This document shows positions 14,884-18,082 of a DNA stretch of 18,082 bases, in pieces. A program made the translations under genes and the position numbers. Under the pieces are notes generated by a model. That model saw only the letters and a list, made by a program, of their open reading frames with translations, had not been told where the DNA came from and ran no database searches. The DNA is taken from NCBI GenBank assembly GCA_051646185.1, contig JBOFCS010000206.1, positions 1 to 18,082 on the forward strand. Direction: 5' to 3'. The first letter of the stretch is position 1. Each line of letters begins with the position of its first letter. The stretch is from JBOFCS01 sp051646185 (GTDB lineage Bacteria; Actinomycetota; Actinomycetes; Mycobacteriales; Mycobacteriaceae).

Positions 14884-15789
14884 GTGCCGATCGCATCAGA
14901 GCAGAACCCCAGCTTTACCGACTATGCCTATCCGGATCGGTTGGTATCAACGCAATGGCTTTCCGCTCACCTTGGCTCAACCGGACTCAAAGTCGTAGAG
15001 TCCGATGAAGATGTATTACTTTATGATATAGGCCACATTCCCTTTGCCGTGAAGATCGACTGGCATACTGATCTCAACAATCCAGTAACTCGCGATTACA
15101 TCGGCGGTAAAGAATTTGCAAAACTGATGGACCGCAAAGGAATTAGCCGGAATGACACAGTTGTCATCTACGGCGATAAAAGCAACTGGTGGGCCGCCTA
15201 CACATTCTGGGTATTCACTCTCTTCGGTCATCCTGACGTTCGATTACTCGATGGCGGTCGAGATGCCTGGCTATCTGAAGAACGGGAAACCACTTTAGAT
15301 GTCCCTGCTTCTGATTCAACTTCGGGCTATCCGGCAATAACTCGTAAAGACGCAGAAATCCGAGCATTCCAAAGAGAAGTACTTGAACATATCGGCAATG
15401 GACCACTTATTGACGTCCGTTCTCCTGCCGAATATACCGGCGAACGCACCCATATGCCTGACTACCCAGAAGAAGGCGCCCTCCGCGGTGGGCATATCCC
15501 CACAGCAATCTCCATTCCCTGGGCAATGGCCGCTACTACTAGCGGACGTTTTCGATCTAGAAAAGAATTAGAAGAAATCTATACCAATTTTACCCAAGAC
15601 CAAGACATCATCGCCTACTGCAGAATTGGCGAGAGATCCAGCCATACCTGGTTTGTTCTTACCTATCTCCTTGGTTTCACCAATGTTCGTAATTACGATG
15701 GGTCCTGGACCGAATGGGGCAATACTGTACGAGTTCCCATCGCAGTTGGCGAGGAACCAGGACTAGCGAATGAGTCTCAACCAGAATGA
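14884..15789 (+). CDS. sseA: Thiosulfate/3-mercaptopyruvate sulfurtransferase SseA
   Basis: A 301-residue two-domain rhodanese that transfers sulfane sulfur from thiosulfate or 3-mercaptopyruvate to an acceptor. The inactive N-terminal rhodanese domain covers about residues 15-140 (LLYDIGHIPFAVKIDWHTDL, YGDKSNWWAAYTFWVF, LLDGGRDAWL). The catalytic domain covers about 170-290 (PLIDVRSPAEYTGERTHMPDYP, GHIPTAISIPW), with active-site Cys246 in YCRIGERSSHTWFVL. The GTG start has AGGAG 7 bases upstream. It overlaps the SufE-like gene by 4 bases, suggesting that SufE accepts its persulfide sulfur. The 138-base leader with a hairpin hints at separate control from maf. Confidence 0.95.
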   Translation: MPIASEQNPSFTDYAYPDRLVSTQWLSAHLGSTGLKVVESDEDVLLYDIGHIPFAVKIDWHTDLNNPVTRDYIGGKEFAKLMDRKGISRNDTVVIYGDKSNWWAAYTFWVFTLFGHPDVRLLDGGRDAWLSEERETTLDVPASDSTSGYPAITRKDAEIRAFQREVLEHIGNGPLIDVRSPAEYTGERTHMPDYPEEGALRGGHIPTAISIPWAMAATTSGRFRSRKELEEIYTNFTQDQDIIAYCRIGERSSHTWFVLTYLLGFTNVRNYDGSWTEWGNTVRVPIAVGEEPGLANESQPE

Positions 15790-16196
15790 GTATGCCTGTC
15801 TTATTGCAAGAAATTGTGGAAGATTTTGCCGCACTAGAAGGTCCGGACAAACTAGCCTTACTTCTGGAATTTTCTGGCGAGTTAGCCCGATTGCCTGAGC
15901 ATCTCAGTCAGAGTGCCATGGAGCCTGTTGCGGAGTGCCAGTCGCCATTATTTCTGTACGTTGATGCATCTGACTCCACAAAAGTACGTTTATATTTTAG
16001 TGCTCCAGAGCAGGCTCCCACGACCCGAGGCTTTGCCGCAATATTGCAGCAAGGCCTTGACGGCCAGTCAAAGGAGATCATTCTGGCTGTTCCTGATGAT
16101 TTTTACGCTGCTCTGGGGTTGGCAAAAGTCATCAGCCCGCTGCGATTACGCGGCATGTCGGCGATGCTCGCCCGAATTAAACGCCGCTTAGCATAA
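15786..16196 (+). CDS. SufE-like sulfur acceptor protein
   Basis: A 136-residue SufE-family protein; such proteins take persulfide sulfur on a cysteine and pass it on, usually to iron-sulfur cluster assembly. The domain runs over almost the whole length: LQEIVEDFAALEGPDKLALLLEFSGELARLP at the N-terminus, then VAECQSPLFLYVD with acceptor Cys51, and SPLRLRGMSAMLARIKRRL at the end. The ATG at 15786 overlaps the sseA TGA by 4 bases; a second ATG two codons later is possible. Its partner here is most likely SseA rather than a SufS desulfurase, since no such gene is near. Confidence 0.9.
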   Translation: MSMPVLLQEIVEDFAALEGPDKLALLLEFSGELARLPEHLSQSAMEPVAECQSPLFLYVDASDSTKVRLYFSAPEQAPTTRGFAAILQQGLDGQSKEIILAVPDDFYAALGLAKVISPLRLRGMSAMLARIKRRLA

Positions 16197-16317
16197 AATT
16201 TTAATTATTCACTTCGCACAGCACCCAATAACTCCCTTCGGGTCAAACTACCGTCATTACACACTAGGGATGAGATAAGAACACGGCAGAACGCTGTGAA
16301 CTTCACGAAAGGCGGTC

Positions 16318-17799
16318 ATGGAATTCACAGAACTTGCCGTCTATGAGGTAACCGCAGGATTTGTTACTGAGTGGAAGCCATACAACGCAGAAGGTCTAGC
16401 ACGGTGGATTCGAGATCCACGCTCAACCTCTTATATTCATGAAAACCATCTTCGACAAGCCCAAAAAACCCAATCTTCGATTACTCATAGCGGTAGTGTT
16501 AGCGGTGGACGAGAATCTTGGCTGGGGATAGTAACCTCTTTCAACCAACCGCTCGATCGAGCAGCATTGGCAAGCACGCTAACCGCGTGGATTGATCGAC
16601 ATGAAGTTTTACGAAGCCACGTTCACATTGAAGGTGGACAGCTTGTCCGACTTACAGATATTCCTGGACGAATATCTTTGAAAGCAAACAGTATTGGAAA
16701 GTTTATTCACGCTTCCCATGTCTACGAAGAACTACAGGGCCGCTTTGACCGGGCCACTGCACCCTTGCATTGGCCTTCTTATCTGTTTGCCACGGTTGAA
16801 ACTGAGCAGTCTTTCACTTTGTATTTTGCTGCGGATCATTCGCTCGTAGATGGCCTTTCACTTATTATGGCTCCCCATGAGTTAAGCCAACTCTATCGCG
16901 GAGCTCTCACCGGCGAACCGGTTGACTTGGCGCCGGTGGGCAGCTATGTGGACTTTAGTGCCGCCGAACGCGATCATGCCGCGCTCATCCAAAAAAATCA
17001 TCCTGCCGTTACCCTGTGGAAAGATTTCATTGCCAACGGCAATGGCACCCTCCCCGCTTTCCCGTTACTGCGCACCACTGCAGCCAACACCACCCTTGGC
17101 ACTGCCCAGCAGGGAATCTCAATGTGGTTGCTGGACAACGATGAAGCTCACCGCCTTGAATCGCGGGCAAAAAAGTACGGTGGTGGCTTCACCGCAACCA
17201 TGCTTGCCGCCATGGCTCTTACCTGCTTCAGCCTCGGCGGTGGATCAAATTTTAGGGCAGTGCTACCTCGCCATACCCGAAACTCCGCCTCCTGGCTGGG
17301 AGCATTAGGCTGGTTTGTTTCGACCAGCCCATTCGAGCTAGAAGTACATGAGAACATCAGTTTTTCTGAATTGATATCCCAGGCTTCTGCAGCGCTACGG
17401 CAAGCAAAAATTGCGGCATCGGTGCCTTATCTCCGGGTGGCAGAACTCCTGGCCCACACCGATACCGCGTATCACAGTGACTTGATACCGACACTGGCTC
17501 CCAGTTTTGTTATCTCCTATATCGACACTCGATACGTTCCCGGTTCGGAAAGCACAAAAAGTATGAACGCTCGAGTTTTGCGAAGCAAAAATTATTCACC
17601 ACGGGATGTGTACTTCTGGATCAACAGAACTCATGACGGAGTGAACATTGCGGCACGATTCCCAGATGATCTTGATGCAGAACAAGCAGTTATCGGTTAT
17701 TTAGATCATTTACGCACGTCGTTACAGAAACTATCAAGCACCCAAAGTCATTCAGAAGTTATTCATGATTCGCCTTCTGAAATTGTTACCCATGAGTAG
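16318..17799 (+). CDS. PapA-like condensation-domain acyltransferase
   Basis: A 493-residue stand-alone condensation-fold protein, resembling the polyketide-associated PapA acyltransferases that esterify trehalose or other alcohols with acyl chains. The N-terminal ELAVYEVTAGFVTEWKP resembles the PapA start; residues about 70-110 hold LDRAALASTLTAWIDRHEVLRSHVHIEGGQLVRL. The active-site motif is HSLVDG at 174-179 (catalytic His174), preceded by Ala-Asp instead of the His of HHxxxDG. The second half has LGALGWFVSTSPFEL (Gly331-Trp-Phe) and a structural region VISYIDTRYVPG. No carrier, ketosynthase or signal peptide is present. The ATG has GAAAGG 5 bases upstream and a 121-base leader. It stands between the SufE-like gene and accA, where the reference order has nothing; donor and acceptor are unknown. 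Confidence 0.8.
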   Translation: MEFTELAVYEVTAGFVTEWKPYNAEGLARWIRDPRSTSYIHENHLRQAQKTQSSITHSGSVSGGRESWLGIVTSFNQPLDRAALASTLTAWIDRHEVLRSHVHIEGGQLVRLTDIPGRISLKANSIGKFIHASHVYEELQGRFDRATAPLHWPSYLFATVETEQSFTLYFAADHSLVDGLSLIMAPHELSQLYRGALTGEPVDLAPVGSYVDFSAAERDHAALIQKNHPAVTLWKDFIANGNGTLPAFPLLRTTAANTTLGTAQQGISMWLLDNDEAHRLESRAKKYGGGFTATMLAAMALTCFSLGGGSNFRAVLPRHTRNSASWLGALGWFVSTSPFELEVHENISFSELISQASAALRQAKIAASVPYLRVAELLAHTDTAYHSDLIPTLAPSFVISYIDTRYVPGSESTKSMNARVLRSKNYSPRDVYFWINRTHDGVNIAARFPDDLDAEQAVIGYLDHLRTSLQKLSSTQSHSEVIHDSPSEIVTHE

Positions 17800-17895
17800 C
17801 TTTCTCTCCAGGAACAGCCAAGACACGCTGATTTTGATACCGAGTTCAGGCCCGCCAAAGCTCTTGCTTAAACTCCGAGACAACATCCACATTGG

Positions 17896-17909
17896 GGTAA
17901 CCAGTGACC
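17896..17909. repeat. Imperfect inverted repeat upstream of accA
   Basis: GGTAAC-CA-GTGACC has arms that match in five of six positions. It lies 58 bases before the GTG of the alpha-subunit gene and shares the GGTAAC arm with the sites upstream of accD and purK. The 168-base gap after the acyltransferase gene otherwise shows only a ribosome binding site near its end. Confidence 0.25.
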
Positions 17910-17967
17910 AAATAACCACTCACCCCCCGTCCACCCTTCTAGCCCACAACGCAAAACAGGAGGCCAC

Positions 17968-18082
17968 GTGCCCAGCCATGCCAGCTCGCCCATCACCAAG
18001 GTACTAGTCGCCAATCGTGGCGAAATAGCAGTCCGAGTGATCCGGGCAGCGGCAGACGCAGGTTTAATCAGCGTCGCCGTCT
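17968..18082 (+). CDS. accA3: Acyl-CoA carboxylase alpha subunit, biotin carboxylase N-terminus (cut by window edge)
   Basis: Only the first 38 codons are present. They read PSHASSPITKVLVANRGEIA and continue VRVIRAAADAG, the N-terminal signature of biotin carboxylases (KVLVANRGEIAVRVIRAA), and closely match the start of M. tuberculosis AccA3 as I recall it. The full protein would carry the biotin carboxylase and biotin carrier domains and form the complex with AccD and AccE. The GTG start has a strong AGGAGG site 5 bases upstream. BirA encoded in this window would biotinylate it. Confidence 0.92.
   Translation, partial: MPSHASSPITKVLVANRGEIAVRVIRAAADAGLISVAV

Noticed and set aside
17765..18007. 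An 80-codon plus-strand frame bridging the acyltransferase end and the accA start
   Set aside because: It overlaps both genes in another frame, shows no domain, and the AGGAGG in this region serves the accA GTG.

Overview
The window comes from an actinobacterium of the mycolic-acid group (order Mycobacteriales). Gene content and order match the block recalled from Mycobacterium tuberculosis that runs wbbL, rmlD, LCP protein, TIGR03089 protein, fadE25, purE, purK, GtrA, PH-domain protein, birA, accD5, accE5, maf, sseA, SufE-like, accA3. By eye the base composition is close to half G+C, far below mycobacteria. That suggests a low-GC corynebacterium or another low-GC lineage of the order. The genus cannot be fixed from the sequence alone.

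Left part (1-4955). On the minus strand, rmlB, rmlD and a partial wbbL form a dTDP-L-rhamnose synthesis and transfer unit. It would make the rhamnose of the GlcNAc-rhamnose linker that joins arabinogalactan to peptidoglycan. Divergent from it, on the plus strand, are an LCP (LytR-CpsA-Psr) protein, the class of enzyme that ligates such polymers to peptidoglycan, and a TIGR03089 protein that looks like a degenerate adenylate-forming enzyme.

Middle (4957-12067). A long minus-strand series reads purK, purE, acyl-CoA dehydrogenase (FadE25-like), histidine kinase, response regulator. The kinase and regulator are not part of the reference block as I recall it. Next come a plus-strand GtrA-like membrane protein, and a minus-strand membrane PH-domain protein and biotin-protein ligase (birA).

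Right part (12200-18082). A plus-strand series reads accD (acyl-CoA carboxylase beta, AccD5/PccB type), accE (epsilon), maf, sseA, a SufE-like gene, a PapA-like condensation-domain acyltransferase, and the first 38 codons of the biotinylated alpha subunit (accA3-like). BirA would biotinylate the alpha subunit, and alpha, beta and epsilon would supply malonyl- and methylmalonyl-CoA for fatty, mycolic or methyl-branched acids. The acyltransferase between the SufE-like gene and accA is the most notable accessory gene.

Many gene pairs overlap by 4 bases (rmlB/rmlD, purK/purE, kinase/regulator, accD/accE, sseA/SufE-like), which suggests translational coupling. No stretch longer than 300 bases lacks a gene. 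No RNA gene, insertion sequence, CRISPR array or attachment site was seen. Several intergenic regions carry inverted repeats with GGTAAC/GTTACC arms, and one strong hairpin lies in the sseA leader. No wholly new system is evident; the best leads are the acyltransferase, the inserted two-component pair and these intergenic palindromes.
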